A DNA stretch of 64,000 nucleotides from Tunicatimonas pelagia (GTDB lineage: Bacteria > Bacteroidota > Bacteroidia > Cytophagales > Cyclobacteriaceae), in NCBI RefSeq assembly GCF_030506325.1, contig NZ_CP120683.1:1116001-1180000 (forward strand). Direction: 5' to 3'. The position numbers and the translations under genes were made by a program. The notes under the pieces are model-generated. The model saw only the letters and a list, made by a program, of their open reading frames with translations. It was not told where the DNA came from and made no database searches. This document shows, piece by piece, positions 31,366-39,990 of the stretch (position 1 is the stretch's first letter; each line of letters begins with the position of its first letter).

Positions 31366-32199
31366 TTAATAGTCAAATAGCGGGGTAGTGGCTACTACCT
31401 GCCGTTCCAGTTGCTGCCCGTACTGTTTGAGGGGCCCGGCTTTACTTTCCTCAGCTCCATCCACTACATCCAGTACCAGTTGATCCGACTGAAGCTTTAG
31501 GTCTATACTCTGCAAGATGTAGTCGTGGGCCTGTTTGATCGATGAGAGCCGCTCACCTTCGGTCATAGAAAAGCGTTCATTCACGAGTAAGGCCTGGCTC
31601 AACTCTTGGGCTTTTTCCAGTAGGTCACCCGCTACTTCGTTGTAGGATAGGGCGACCTGCAACTTCTTTTTGTAGGCCATCTCATCAAAAGCCGCCCGGT
31701 TGACCGACAGTTCTTCCAGTTGCTGCTGTAAAGCCATTACGCTGGCGGGAAGCGGACGATCCGCGCCAAAGCCGTCCAGTTCTTGGTACAAACCTAACGC
31801 CCCGTCGATCCCTTCTAGCGTTGTGTAGGCTTGCTTGAGGGTTCCGATATTCTCGTAGGCGGGTACATAAGCATCCATGTGGGTCTCTAGGGATAAAGCA
31901 TGCGCCTGGCTCTGGACTAGATCAGCCCAGTGAAGATTTCGTACACTTTGGGCTTGCTTGAGAAAGTCCTGGTAACCTTCTTGCAACTGGTAGATATCCT
32001 TGACCTTTTGTTCAATTTGGTAGGAGACCTCGAGCTGTTCTTCTTGTTTTTCTAGCTGGTCATCCAGGGTAGCCCCATTGGCCACGGTCATCGCAATATG
32101 GGCAATATCGATGACTGGAATGCCTTGAGCAAAGGTGTAGCTGGTACCAGTGGTCAATAACTGAAACAGTAGGAGTGAGTAAGAAAGAATAGGTTTCAT
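31366..32199 (-). CDS. TrbJ/TraI-like conjugation protein, paralogue 1
   Basis: 277 residues with an N-terminal signal (LLLFQLLTTGTSYTFAQ). The motifs LKQAQSVRNLHWADLVQS and FSMTEGERLSSIKQAHDYILQSIDLKLQSDQLVL align with the next two genes. It begins 5 bases after the TraM stop. The three copies may form a hetero-oligomer or have specialised for different partners (inference). Confidence 0.6.
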   Translation of the reverse strand: MKPILSYSLLLFQLLTTGTSYTFAQGIPVIDIAHIAMTVANGATLDDQLEKQEEQLEVSYQIEQKVKDIYQLQEGYQDFLKQAQSVRNLHWADLVQSQAHALSLETHMDAYVPAYENIGTLKQAYTTLEGIDGALGLYQELDGFGADRPLPASVMALQQQLEELSVNRAAFDEMAYKKKLQVALSYNEVAGDLLEKAQELSQALLVNERFSMTEGERLSSIKQAHDYILQSIDLKLQSDQLVLDVVDGAEESKAGPLKQYGQQLERQVVATTPLFDY

Positions 32200-32204
32200 A
32201 GAAG

Positions 32205-33197
32205 TTACTTTTGGATGGAGGAAATATACAGGGGGTAGCCATCGGGCAGAAATACCGACTGCTTGCGGCGACGGCTTTGCATCAATAGGTCTCGGGCGAC
32301 CTCAGAAGCGATTTGAGTGGGTAGGCGGTACGTATTCCGTTGGGCTTGCCGAACGGCGGTTTCTTTGGTGGCCTGCTGCATACGATCTTCTGATTCGTTC
32401 AGTAGGATGCCCTCATGGTAGGTATGATCGTAGACCTGGTACTGAATCGCCTGGGAACCAAGCCGAGAAACAGTTATTTGAAGGCGATCTTGCCCCAGGC
32501 GAGCCATGCCATAGACGAGTGTTCCAGCCGATACCGTCTGACCCTTTAGAGTGGCATCCTCGCTAAGCCGTAGAACGATCCGCGTGCGGTTACCTACTTC
32601 CTGGTCACCATGTATCACACAGGCAAAAAATTGGTTGTCAGCCTGTGAGCTTATCGCTCTGACGGGTTGAAAAAAGGATATTGTTTTTTCTACCACGGGT
32701 GGCGTTACTACTTTAGAAGTCTTCGTGATCTGCCGTTTCTTTCTTATCTTCCGCCTTACGATGGTAGGCTCTGGTACCTCGACCATATCCATGGCGGCCG
32801 CGTCCACGGCGGCCGTATCCTGCATAGTCGTATCTGGAATCACCGCAGGTTTTTGATATCCCACTTGCCAGGAAGGCCGGGTCACTTTGGCTTCTTCGGC
32901 CAGAGCCTCTTTATACACCTTCGTTTTATCGGGTAGCGGGGAGTCGTCAACTTCTTCGTCTAATTCGAAGTTGGGCAAAGGAGTGCCCCGCAATACTTGC
33001 AGCAAATATTGACCCTGGAAGTGCAGCACGGTAATGGAAAGGGCAGCTAGGCCGACGATGATCAGCAGGCTGTAGCGGGAGAGCACCTGCACCAATTTCT
33101 GCCGAAACGTTCGGGACGTAGTGGAGCTATCTGCAAACCGATCGGCTTTTTCTTGATTAATGCTTGCTTCGTCTAAATTTTCCTGAAAGTTTTTCAT
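32205..33197 (-). CDS. traM: conjugative transfer protein TraM (VirB10-like)
   Basis: The start is ATG 33197 (MKNFQENLDEASINQEKADRF); upstream codons come from the repeat at 33203-33290 and the traN end. About 330 residues: cytoplasmic N terminus, one membrane helix (YSLLIIVGLAALSITVLHFQ, near 45-65), a proline/alanine/valine-rich linker, and a C-terminal TraM domain (FFACVIHGDQEVGNRTRIVLRLSEDATLKGQTVSAGTLVYGMARLGQDRLQITV). It bridges inner membrane and outer core. Near 32790-32815 the linker contains a GC-rich repeated stretch (gcggccgc, cggcggcc) coding for alanines, an apparent small in-frame insertion. Confidence 0.85.
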   Translation of the reverse strand: MKNFQENLDEASINQEKADRFADSSTTSRTFRQKLVQVLSRYSLLIIVGLAALSITVLHFQGQYLLQVLRGTPLPNFELDEEVDDSPLPDKTKVYKEALAEEAKVTRPSWQVGYQKPAVIPDTTMQDTAAVDAAAMDMVEVPEPTIVRRKIRKKRQITKTSKVVTPPVVEKTISFFQPVRAISSQADNQFFACVIHGDQEVGNRTRIVLRLSEDATLKGQTVSAGTLVYGMARLGQDRLQITVSRLGSQAIQYQVYDHTYHEGILLNESEDRMQQATKETAVRQAQRNTYRLPTQIASEVARDLLMQSRRRKQSVFLPDGYPLYISSIQK

Positions 33198-33202
33198 AGG
33201 GT

Positions 33203-33290
33203 TGAGCGTGGGGCTAGGAGCGAGGGTTAGAAAGTACGAATGCTCCTTTCGGAAATCGCCTAGCCCCGTGCCCCCGGCTCCCTGCCAATT
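33203..33290. repeat. G-rich/C-rich intergenic inverted repeat (copy 1)
   Basis: Left arm GTGGGGCTAGGAGCGAGG and right arm CCTAGCCCCGTGCCCCCGG pair partly around an AT-rich centre. Similar elements occur at 35977-36077 and 60757-60862. It fills the gap between traN and traM, and ends at the traN stop. Confidence 0.5.
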
Positions 33291-34125
33291 AGTACAAATC
33301 TGCTTTCCGCAACAGTCGGGCGGGAATTTTAAGTGAAATACTACGAGTGCCGTTCTTTTCCCGCAGCGTGGCAATGAGAGCTTCTTGGCGTTCCAAGGCT
33401 TGCAGAGGTAAGGCTTGGTAAAAGTAGTGTTCCGAATAGGGGAGAACTTTTTCTACCTGCCATTGCGCTATTGGTTCCATAGGAAAGCGAGCTTGTTGTT
33501 CTTTAGAGAAAAAGCCTTTGCGGTAGCGCTTAAGCCGCTCAAGACCGATAAAGTCCGTTTGGTACACCAGTGAAGTACGATTTTCTACCTTGAACTTTAA
33601 ATAAGTCGCAGACAAATCATGCATGATACCGACTAAGCGTAGACGGATACCATTTTCCTGCGTAGAGGCGTAGTTTAAATCCTGATAAGAAGATAATTCC
33701 TGCAAGCGGGAAAGTACTTGCTTTTCCAGTCCTTGATTCTGATATGAATTACCTGGACGGTGGCTACGATTTCTGAAGTCGTAGAAGGCTTCTGGGTGAG
33801 AATGGAATTGCAGCTGGGCGGTGAAGGCATCTCCCCCAACTACCGCATAAAAAGGCGTACCCGCTACACTGTCGCAGGTGGCTACGACCAAAATACTGTT
33901 GCCTTCAATCTGCACTTGATATTGGGTGGGATTCCCCACATCGACCAACGTGACGGGCTCATCAAATAGCAGATAAGATTTGGCTCGGTGGGAGACATAG
34001 ATAGTGTCTTGAGTAAGCCCTGGTTGGGCAGTATCCACCGTGGACTCGGTCTGCTGGGCGGCGCTCCGCTGGGTAACTAGGAACAGAGATATTATAGTAG
34101 CGAATAGTAAACAGATTAGTTTCAT
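33289..34125 (-). CDS. traN: conjugative transfer protein TraN (VirB9-like, DUF4138)
   Basis: 278 residues with the signal peptide MKLICLLFATIISLFLVTQRSAAQ. The TraN pattern is clear: DTIYVSHRAKSYLLFDEPVTLVDVGN, then NSILVVATCDSVAGTPFYAVVGGDAFTAQLQFH. The C-terminal domain has LRLVGIMHDLSATYLKFKVENRTSLVYQTDF. It forms the outer-membrane part of the core complex with TraM. In CTnDOT the order is K, L, M, N; here it is K, N, M, with no traL visible. Confidence 0.85.
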   Translation of the reverse strand: MKLICLLFATIISLFLVTQRSAAQQTESTVDTAQPGLTQDTIYVSHRAKSYLLFDEPVTLVDVGNPTQYQVQIEGNSILVVATCDSVAGTPFYAVVGGDAFTAQLQFHSHPEAFYDFRNRSHRPGNSYQNQGLEKQVLSRLQELSSYQDLNYASTQENGIRLRLVGIMHDLSATYLKFKVENRTSLVYQTDFIGLERLKRYRKGFFSKEQQARFPMEPIAQWQVEKVLPYSEHYFYQALPLQALERQEALIATLREKNGTRSISLKIPARLLRKADLY

Positions 34126-34127
34126 TA

Positions 34128-34733
34128 TCAGTCTTCTGGTTTTCTGGGGTAAGCAATAAAGTCAAAGTCCGTGAGCTGTAAGCCGTAGGGGTTTTTCTCA
34201 TGGCGGTAGCCTTGTACGATCTGAAAGTGGGCGGCAATGGGTAGGCTACGCACGTTTTTGCCAATATGCACTTCCTGCAAAGCGTAAAAGCTACCTTCAA
34301 TGGGAAAAGCGTTCATATTGATCTTGATGGAATCTAATTTAACTTCGGTATGGGAGCCGTAGCGGATATAGTTCTTGCGAACATCACCCTCTTCAAAGTC
34401 GTGATAGATCCGTTTCCCGGATTCCTCGTCAATCAGGTTCAAGGCAAAGTTGATATGCTCGTGGTAGGTCTCCGCCGAATGAGCGAACATATGTTTGACA
34501 AAGGTTTCTACGTGGTTCTGGGCTTCAATCTTCGATACTTTTCGCCCATCGTAGTAACTCGCCGGAAACGTACCCCACGAAGTAATCACGTAGGTACGTT
34601 GCTGGTAGTATTCGTGTACTCGCTGGTTATGATAGACGTAGAAAATAGTACTGGCAATAAAGCCCAGTGTACTGACCAACGCGAGGTTTCGCATGGTCGT
34701 AAAGGTGCGATTGAAATCTTTTAAGGCAGACAT
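34128..34733 (-). CDS. traK: conjugative transfer protein TraK (VirB8-like)
   Basis: 201 residues with a single N-terminal membrane helix (LALVSTLGFIASTIFYVYHNQ). The periplasmic domain follows the TraK pattern: RTYVITSWGTFPA, EAQNHVETFVKHMFAHSAETYHEHINFALNLIDEESGKRIYHDFEEG, IKINMNAFPIEGSFYALQEV and HFQIVQGYRHEKNPYGLQLTDFDFI. It is an inner-membrane assembly factor of the T4SS. It ends 2 bases before traN starts. Confidence 0.85.
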   Translation of the reverse strand: MSALKDFNRTFTTMRNLALVSTLGFIASTIFYVYHNQRVHEYYQQRTYVITSWGTFPASYYDGRKVSKIEAQNHVETFVKHMFAHSAETYHEHINFALNLIDEESGKRIYHDFEEGDVRKNYIRYGSHTEVKLDSIKINMNAFPIEGSFYALQEVHIGKNVRSLPIAAHFQIVQGYRHEKNPYGLQLTDFDFIAYPRKPED

Positions 34734-34978
34734 TTTATTTCAATTAACAATGTGCATTTAGCAGTGAGCAATGAGTGTAAATAGTAGAGGGCAATAGGGA
34801 TAGAGCGCAGTGGGGTGGGTAAAGTGCTTTACAACACAGATACCCATTCCCCTGATTGATGTGGTTAGTTACCCTCACCTGTTTTTCAACAGGTATTCGG
34901 GTATATCTTGCGCTCTTTTCTTTAATGGTTAAGGACTTCTATTCATTGCACATTGTACATTGCTAACTGTTCATTGAA
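34734..34978. repeat. intergenic stretch with CAATGTGCAATG-type inverted repeats
   Basis: No gene. Both ends carry AT-rich units of the kind AACAATGTGCATT / GTACATTGC that recur in many Bacteroidota intergenic regions, in opposite orientations, so the gap can fold as one large imperfect hairpin. The centre has ACCTGTTTTTCAACAGGT, a 7-bp stem (34875-34895). Confidence 0.45.
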
Positions 34979-35971
34979 TCAAAGTTCATAGGTTCTTCCG
35001 GGTTGCACCCCGCCACTGAATTGTCGCTGGTAGCGGTACTTCTGATAGGCGTATCGTACCGCTTGACTTCCTTTGGCCGCCATACTGCTACCAGCTCCCA
35101 CGACGACTTTCCCCCCGGCCATCGCCGCTCGTCCGCCCTGAAAGGCTAGACCGGCCCCTAACATCGCGGTGCTGAAGACCCGGCTTTGGAAGATCGCCGC
35201 TTGGGCATGGCCCAGATAGTAACTGGTCAGGTGAGGCACTAGAAAGTACAGGATCACAATCACCAAGCTTACCAGTACAAAGTTGGTCGCCCCCAGCTCG
35301 TTAGAAAACAACAGTCCATTGAAGTAGAGACTATTGAACTGACTGACGAGCGTGTCCAAGATAATCAGCGTTACCGACCAGAACTGTACTGTCAGGTAGC
35401 TTTGCAGCCACTTCATGGCTAAACTGTTGAAGCCGGGGATCACGGACAAGCCAATCGCCAACGGCCCTACAATGTAGAGAAAGCCCAATAGCACCAACCG
35501 GATCAGTTCAATCCCTTTCCGGACAATGTAGACAAACGAGCCTTCCAACAGGGCGAGTAGCCAGTTGACGATATCAAACTGCATCAGGCGGGTAAAGGAT
35601 TCGTACAGCTCTTCCATATTGGAAGGCAGTTCCCCATTCTGCACCCCCGGCAGCAACAGGTTCCACATATCCGCGAGCCGTTGCATAAACGTTCTATCCG
35701 GCCCAATGTAATCGGCCAAAGCTCCAATGGTCGCACTCAGCACCGCCAGAAACTCAGTATAAAACGTCAAGGCAAACAGCAGCACCAAGCCCCGCACAAT
35801 CGGAAATACATCCAGCCGAAAGCGCTGACTAAACACCAGTGCCCCGAACACCTGATTGAACAGCACGATCAACAGCAACAGTGGGATCAATGCCAGCCCA
35901 ATCGCATGGGTCTTATCCAGCAAGGCATTCACCGCTCCCAAGAACTCTGGGGTAATCGCGACGTTATTCAT
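34979..35971 (-). CDS. traJ: conjugative transfer protein TraJ (VirB6-like)
   Basis: 330 residues with about seven membrane segments: IGLALIPLLLLIVLFNQVFGALV, IVRGLVLLFALTFYTEFLAVL, GIELIRLVLLGFLYIVGPLAIGLSV, WSVTLIILDTLVSQF, NFVLVSLVIVILYFLVPHLTSYYLG. The tail is glycine/alanine-rich (MLGAGLAFQGGRAAMAGGKVVVG). This is the polytopic inner-membrane channel subunit. Its start overlaps the traG stop by 8 bases. Confidence 0.85.
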   Translation of the reverse strand: MNNVAITPEFLGAVNALLDKTHAIGLALIPLLLLIVLFNQVFGALVFSQRFRLDVFPIVRGLVLLFALTFYTEFLAVLSATIGALADYIGPDRTFMQRLADMWNLLLPGVQNGELPSNMEELYESFTRLMQFDIVNWLLALLEGSFVYIVRKGIELIRLVLLGFLYIVGPLAIGLSVIPGFNSLAMKWLQSYLTVQFWSVTLIILDTLVSQFNSLYFNGLLFSNELGATNFVLVSLVIVILYFLVPHLTSYYLGHAQAAIFQSRVFSTAMLGAGLAFQGGRAAMAGGKVVVGAGSSMAAKGSQAVRYAYQKYRYQRQFSGGVQPGRTYEL

Positions 35972-38567
35972 TTGTGCGGGGGGCTTGGTGCTGGGGGCGA
36001 GGAGCTTGAAAATTGCCGCTCCCTACTACTATCTCATTTGTATTTACTCCATGCACCCCGCTCCCGGCTCCCCGCTTGAGAGCTTTGCTCTCAACGAACT
36101 GATTCACGGCATAGGGCAAATTCCCGTGGTAGCGGTCAATAAGCTTCCGCAGGTAATTGCGCTCCTGGGGCTTGGACGAAAGTACGGCATCCAGGTGGGG
36201 CGAGGTTTCCAGTACGTAGATCCGGGATTCTTCCCCTTGCTTGATAAACAGCTCGCGGAAGGTCTCTTCTTTGCGGATGGAGCGGATCAGCTCTACCTCG
36301 TGGGTGGTGAAACCCAGGTGAGTCGCCAGCTCATCCACCAATCGGCTATCCTCATGCCAGAGGATAATCTTGGTCGCAGCATTCACCAGCACCGCTTCCC
36401 CAACACTGGACTGCTTGATTTCATTCAGCCCTTGGGTGATAATGTTCACGGAGCCATTGTTCTTACGAATCGTTCGGAATAAGTCTTCAATAAACTCTTG
36501 AAGCTTGCCCGAAAGCATCGCCCAGGCCTCGTCCAAGTAGAGGTACTTGATCTGATCGGGATATTTGCGGATTTGGTCTAAGGCAAGCTCAGTAATCAGT
36601 AGTGTGACGACTGGGTACAGGACGGGATCACTATTGATCTTATCCAGATCAAAGCAGACCAGCGGATGCTCGCTAATATCTAGCTCATAGGCTGCATTCA
36701 GCACTTCTTTGTATTCGCCCGAAACAAAAGGCTTCAGCACGATCAGAAATTGCTCCATATCAAAGTACTTGATCTCTGAGAGATACTCGGCATCCTGGCG
36801 ATGCTCGGACTGGTAGCGACGCAGAAAATGATAGAGCGAATGCATCCCCGGAAAAGCAGTGCCCTTATTATCGTTCAGATACTGATAGTAACGCGGTAAG
36901 ATCAGCTTAAAAATCGCTCGTTCGGCGGGGGTAAGGTCCTGGTCTTGACTCCCACTACCTTTCCAAATCGTACTGAGTACCGCAATCAGAAAGTTGCTCT
37001 TTTCCGAAGTCAGCCGGTAGTGTCCTTCACTATTTTTGTCCAGTAAGAATGGGTTAAAGGCGAGCGGTTTTTCGGCGGAATACTCAAAGTAGGTTTGCTC
37101 AAAGCCTTTTCCGTTCAGCGCATACATCACATTGCGGTAGGTACCCCCTTTGTCAATGATAATCTGCCTTGCTCCCCGCTCCAGCCGTTGGGCAATGAAA
37201 TTACCCATCGTATAGGACTTACCCGAACCTGAAGGACCGATAACCACACAGTTCTGATTCGCCTGCTGGGTGTTAAAGAGATTTACTTGCAAGAGGTTAC
37301 GAAAGCGATCACAGAGATAGTCTCCCTGTTTGTCCCCGGTTACATCCCGCATCCAGTGTAGATAGCAACTGGCAATCTGATCGACGGTAATCAACCAACG
37401 GTAGTGCTGAAAGCCATTGCCGGGTACACTGGCAAAGAATAGATTAGCCGTATCGTAGCTTTCAATCAGGGCTTCTGCCCCGTACAGGCTGCTGATGGCC
37501 GATACTACCTGATCAATGTAGCTTTGCCGAAGCTCGTCATTATTGCTAAAAACAATTACCGATTGGTGCAAGCTGACTAAGCGGGCGTTCTCTGAGCGAA
37601 TAAAGGCAGTAAACGCATCCAGTTCTTCCGCTTTAAGTTCATGGTCTTGGGTAGTCAGCCACTCTAATGAGTCATTGAGTTTTCGCTCAAAATCCAGGGA
37701 CTTGAGTTCGCGTTCGGTATCCTCCACTAGCAAACACTGGGTTACGATATGAGGAAACTGTAACTGCTGCGATAATCCAAAGGTACAGGGACTGGTGACC
37801 CTGTGATGGTTTTTGATACTAGCGAACACTTCGCTGCCTTGCCCCGTCATCGTAACTACATTCGCTTTTTTCTCACCGATGACTAACCCTGATGGGTCAT
37901 TGAACACCTCTCGGTTGAGTTTGGGTGCTGTTTTCTGATCCGGTGTAGCCTTATCGCTATCCTCACCAAAGGAAAGCTTGAGGTAGCGAACAAGTAACTG
38001 ATTCAACGTCTCTTCGTCCAACCGGGTCACGGATACATCCTTTAGGCTGTAGAGTCCTTGCACAAACTCGGTGGCAAGGCGTTCAGCTTCCCGCAGGGTT
38101 TGATCAATCTTACTAAAAGGGTTTTTGATGGCTGACCCGGCCTGGGCAAACCCACTGGTGATGGGGTTTACTCTTTTTAGCCGATGGCGTGATTTCGTGG
38201 GAAACGACAAGAACAAATAACTTTCGTGCTGAAGTACCAACCGGGCGGTAAAGTGTTCTAGCAGTTTACCTTCGTAGTAGCCCGCAGAGAGTCTTTTTGG
38301 CTGGAATGCTCTATCATAGTAGATATCCGTCTTCTGCACGACGGTACCGACAGGCAGGAGCTTCAACTGTCGAGTGAGCGCTTCGCTGGCCTGACGAAAG
38401 TAGCCTTCCGTCCAGGATTCTAGTGGGGCTCCCTGCACTTGGAAGCCCACCGCCACTCGGCCATCCCGGAAGATGACTTTATCATTTTCTAGGGCGAAGA
38501 TGGGCAGTCGTTTCGCCAGATAAGCGGACTTACGACGTTTGGGATGAGTTGATTTAGAAAATAACAT
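35964..38567 (-). CDS. traG: conjugative transfer ATPase TraG (VirB4-like)
   Basis: 867 residues. The N-terminal TraG domain begins FALENDKVIFRDGRVAVGFQV. The ATPase domain has Walker A GPSGSGKSYTMG near residue 445, FFEYSAEKPLAFNPF, Walker B YLYLDEAWAML near 676, and NGSVNIITQGLNEIK. It powers pilus assembly and substrate transfer from the inner face of the membrane. The last 40 residues (GAGSGVHGVNTNEIVVG, then PRPQHQAPRTNE) are encoded by the G/C-rich repeat at 35977-36077, so the natural C terminus has been extended by a mobile or expanding repeat. Confidence 0.9.
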   Translation of the reverse strand: MLFSKSTHPKRRKSAYLAKRLPIFALENDKVIFRDGRVAVGFQVQGAPLESWTEGYFRQASEALTRQLKLLPVGTVVQKTDIYYDRAFQPKRLSAGYYEGKLLEHFTARLVLQHESYLFLSFPTKSRHRLKRVNPITSGFAQAGSAIKNPFSKIDQTLREAERLATEFVQGLYSLKDVSVTRLDEETLNQLLVRYLKLSFGEDSDKATPDQKTAPKLNREVFNDPSGLVIGEKKANVVTMTGQGSEVFASIKNHHRVTSPCTFGLSQQLQFPHIVTQCLLVEDTERELKSLDFERKLNDSLEWLTTQDHELKAEELDAFTAFIRSENARLVSLHQSVIVFSNNDELRQSYIDQVVSAISSLYGAEALIESYDTANLFFASVPGNGFQHYRWLITVDQIASCYLHWMRDVTGDKQGDYLCDRFRNLLQVNLFNTQQANQNCVVIGPSGSGKSYTMGNFIAQRLERGARQIIIDKGGTYRNVMYALNGKGFEQTYFEYSAEKPLAFNPFLLDKNSEGHYRLTSEKSNFLIAVLSTIWKGSGSQDQDLTPAERAIFKLILPRYYQYLNDNKGTAFPGMHSLYHFLRRYQSEHRQDAEYLSEIKYFDMEQFLIVLKPFVSGEYKEVLNAAYELDISEHPLVCFDLDKINSDPVLYPVVTLLITELALDQIRKYPDQIKYLYLDEAWAMLSGKLQEFIEDLFRTIRKNNGSVNIITQGLNEIKQSSVGEAVLVNAATKIILWHEDSRLVDELATHLGFTTHEVELIRSIRKEETFRELFIKQGEESRIYVLETSPHLDAVLSSKPQERNYLRKLIDRYHGNLPYAVNQFVESKALKRGAGSGVHGVNTNEIVVGSGNFQAPRPQHQAPRTNE
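35977..36077. repeat. G-rich/C-rich inverted repeat (copy 2), inside the traG 3' end
   Basis: Left arm with GGGGGGCTTGGTGCTGGGGG and right arm with CACCCCGCTCCCGGCTCCCC around an AT-rich centre of about 45 bases. It is related in composition and layout to 33203-33290 and 60757-60862. Confidence 0.5.
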
Positions 38568-38590
38568 AAATCGTACGGAAAATGGAGGAG

Positions 38591-38789
38591 GGAGAACGGA
38601 AAACGGTCGCCATGAAACGGTCGCCGGGACGCCGGTCGCTCCTCTCGGTTTGATGGCTAATTAAGATTGATTATACGGGTACTAGTACTATAACGACCAA
38701 AGTGTAGGATACTACTCCTTCCTTCGTTTCACGGCGACCATTTCATGGCGACCACCGTCCCGGCGACCGTACTCCCTTTTCCGTTCTCC
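38591..38789. repeat. inverted pair of GGTCGCC-unit repeats between traG and traF
   Basis: The left arm (38591-38640) begins GGAGAACGGAAAA and carries GGTCGCC or GGTCGCT at 38605, 38619 and 38634. The right arm (38733-38789) carries GGCGACC at 38733, 38747 and 38762 and ends TTTTCCGTTCTCC. Units are spaced 14, then 15 bases on both sides. The right arm supplies the last codons of traF (RRTEKGVRSPGRWSP). The element separates two genes that are normally adjacent. Confidence 0.7.
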
Positions 38790-39075
38790 GTAAATGGAGA
38801 TGGCGTGGTTGTAGAAACCGGTACGACAGATAGGAAAACAGCCGGCTCGGATGTTTCTTTCGGTTGAGCTGCTTGAGTAATAGATACGAGAGCCCAGCGG
38901 ATAGGATCACCCCCCAGAAGTAGTACTTGCTCATCGCGACCATAAAGTTGAGCACAATGCCGATGACAATAGCTAAGGACATCACAAAGAGCAGAGCAAA
39001 CAGATCGGTCATGGGCAAGCCCAGTAGTTGGGCTTGCTTTTCAATGCTACGGAAGGTCTTCATATCAAGGGTCAA
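38743..39075 (-). CDS. traF: conjugative transfer protein TraF (VirB3-like, DUF4133)
   Basis: 110 residues (ATG 39075 or 39063). A short cytoplasmic start (KTFRSIEKQAQLLGLPMTDL) is followed by two membrane helices (LFALLFVMSLAIVIGIVLNFMVAM, YYFWGVILSAGLSYLLLKQL) and a basic region FSYLSYRFLQPRHL. This is the DUF4133 layout of TraF. The last 15 or so residues derive from the GGTCGCC repeat and are not family sequence. The start overlaps the traE stop. Confidence 0.82.
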   Translation of the reverse strand: MTLDMKTFRSIEKQAQLLGLPMTDLFALLFVMSLAIVIGIVLNFMVAMSKYYFWGVILSAGLSYLLLKQLNRKKHPSRLFSYLSYRFLQPRHLHLRRTEKGVRSPGRWSP

Positions 39076-39433
39076 GTAAAATGTCGCCGCCTAAGAAGGA
39101 AGCTAAATCATCTACGATAAACTGGAAGCCTCCGAACAGGGCAATGGCGATGACCATCCCAATCATAAACTCAATCTTGTCGGGGGCTCCGGTGAAGAAC
39201 TTCATCGCGGCTTTGAAGATACCAATACCAATCCCAATGAGAAAAGCGACATTGAGAATGACAATAATCCAGACACGGATACTAAAGAGGGCGGCTTCTA
39301 CTTGGGCTTGTCCAAATGATGGAACGGCTGCCAACAACATCAGCAAAAGCAATAGTGCCCCCGGTTTGGAAGTAGTCCATGAAGTTACCCAGCGAGGCTT
39401 ACGGGTGAATAAGGAAAACAGAACGTGTTGCAT
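39065..39433 (-). CDS. traE: conjugative transfer protein TraE (DUF4134, VirB2-like)
   Basis: The start is ATG 39433 (MQHVLFSLF), giving 122 residues; the longer frame to 39496 runs into the preceding gene. A signal/TM segment (GALLLLLMLLAAVPSFGQ) is followed by AQVEAALFSIRVWIIVILNVAFLIGIGIGIFKAAMKFFTGAPD and IEFMIGMVIAIALFGGFQFIVDDLASF: two helices of a small pilin-like membrane protein, as in DUF4134. Confidence 0.82.
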   Translation of the reverse strand: MQHVLFSLFTRKPRWVTSWTTSKPGALLLLLMLLAAVPSFGQAQVEAALFSIRVWIIVILNVAFLIGIGIGIFKAAMKFFTGAPDKIEFMIGMVIAIALFGGFQFIVDDLASFLGGDILLDP

Positions 39434-39479
39434 GATGATAAACAGGGTTAGTGAGAACAAATGAATTTTATAAAGCCAT

Positions 39480-39776
39480 TTATACGTCCCAGGCATTAGG
39501 CGAGGGGCTAATATGATCCTCTTTGGGTTGGGACCGTGTTGACATCTCTACTTCATGAGAGGTGGCGCAATCTAACGGTTCGGCACCACTCTGATCATAT
39601 ACCTTGACGGGGATGGCGGGATGGTTTTGATAGATCACTTTTTCTTGATTTCTCTCTCTAGCCCATCGTTGGCACTGCCTAAGAGTTAGCAGGGCTAGGC
39701 TGATCCATAGTAAGAGGGCAAGTAAACCCAAGGGGGAGCTTACCCAATGTAACAGACTTTGTGTCATATTGGTCAT
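39480..39776 (-). CDS. small membrane protein heading the tra operon
   Basis: 98 residues: one N-terminal membrane helix (SSPLGLLALLLWISLALLTL), then a basic and a polar tail (IYQNHPAIPVKVYDQSG, EVEMSTRSQPKEDH). Position just before traE resembles the small ORFs (TraD-like) of other Bacteroidota conjugation operons, but the sequence alone does not decide. It ends 46 bases before traE. Confidence 0.5.
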   Translation of the reverse strand: MTNMTQSLLHWVSSPLGLLALLLWISLALLTLRQCQRWARERNQEKVIYQNHPAIPVKVYDQSGAEPLDCATSHEVEMSTRSQPKEDHISPSPNAWDV

Positions 39777-39990
39777 ATGGTTATCGGGCTACCGTTTAGG
39801 GTAGCGAGGATACAGCAGCCTAAACGGCTACTGATGAATTACGTTATTGATAGGACAATATTAGTGGGTCAAAACTGGGTGGGCAATTTTCTGGGTGGAA
39901 AATAATTTCCAAAGTGGACTTTCAAGTTATAAGTAAGGGAAGCAAAACTATTAAGTATCATTCTTAAAAGAATACTGAAGTGAAGCTAGT

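Noticed and set aside
32790-32815. GC-rich alanine-coding repeat in TraM as a copy of the 14-mer
   Set aside because: It keeps the frame and has a different period (about 15); relation to the 14-mer is not shown.
34979-39776. Possible relaxase or coupling protein in the tra region
   Set aside because: All genes here fit assembly components; no relaxase or VirD4 motif is present.
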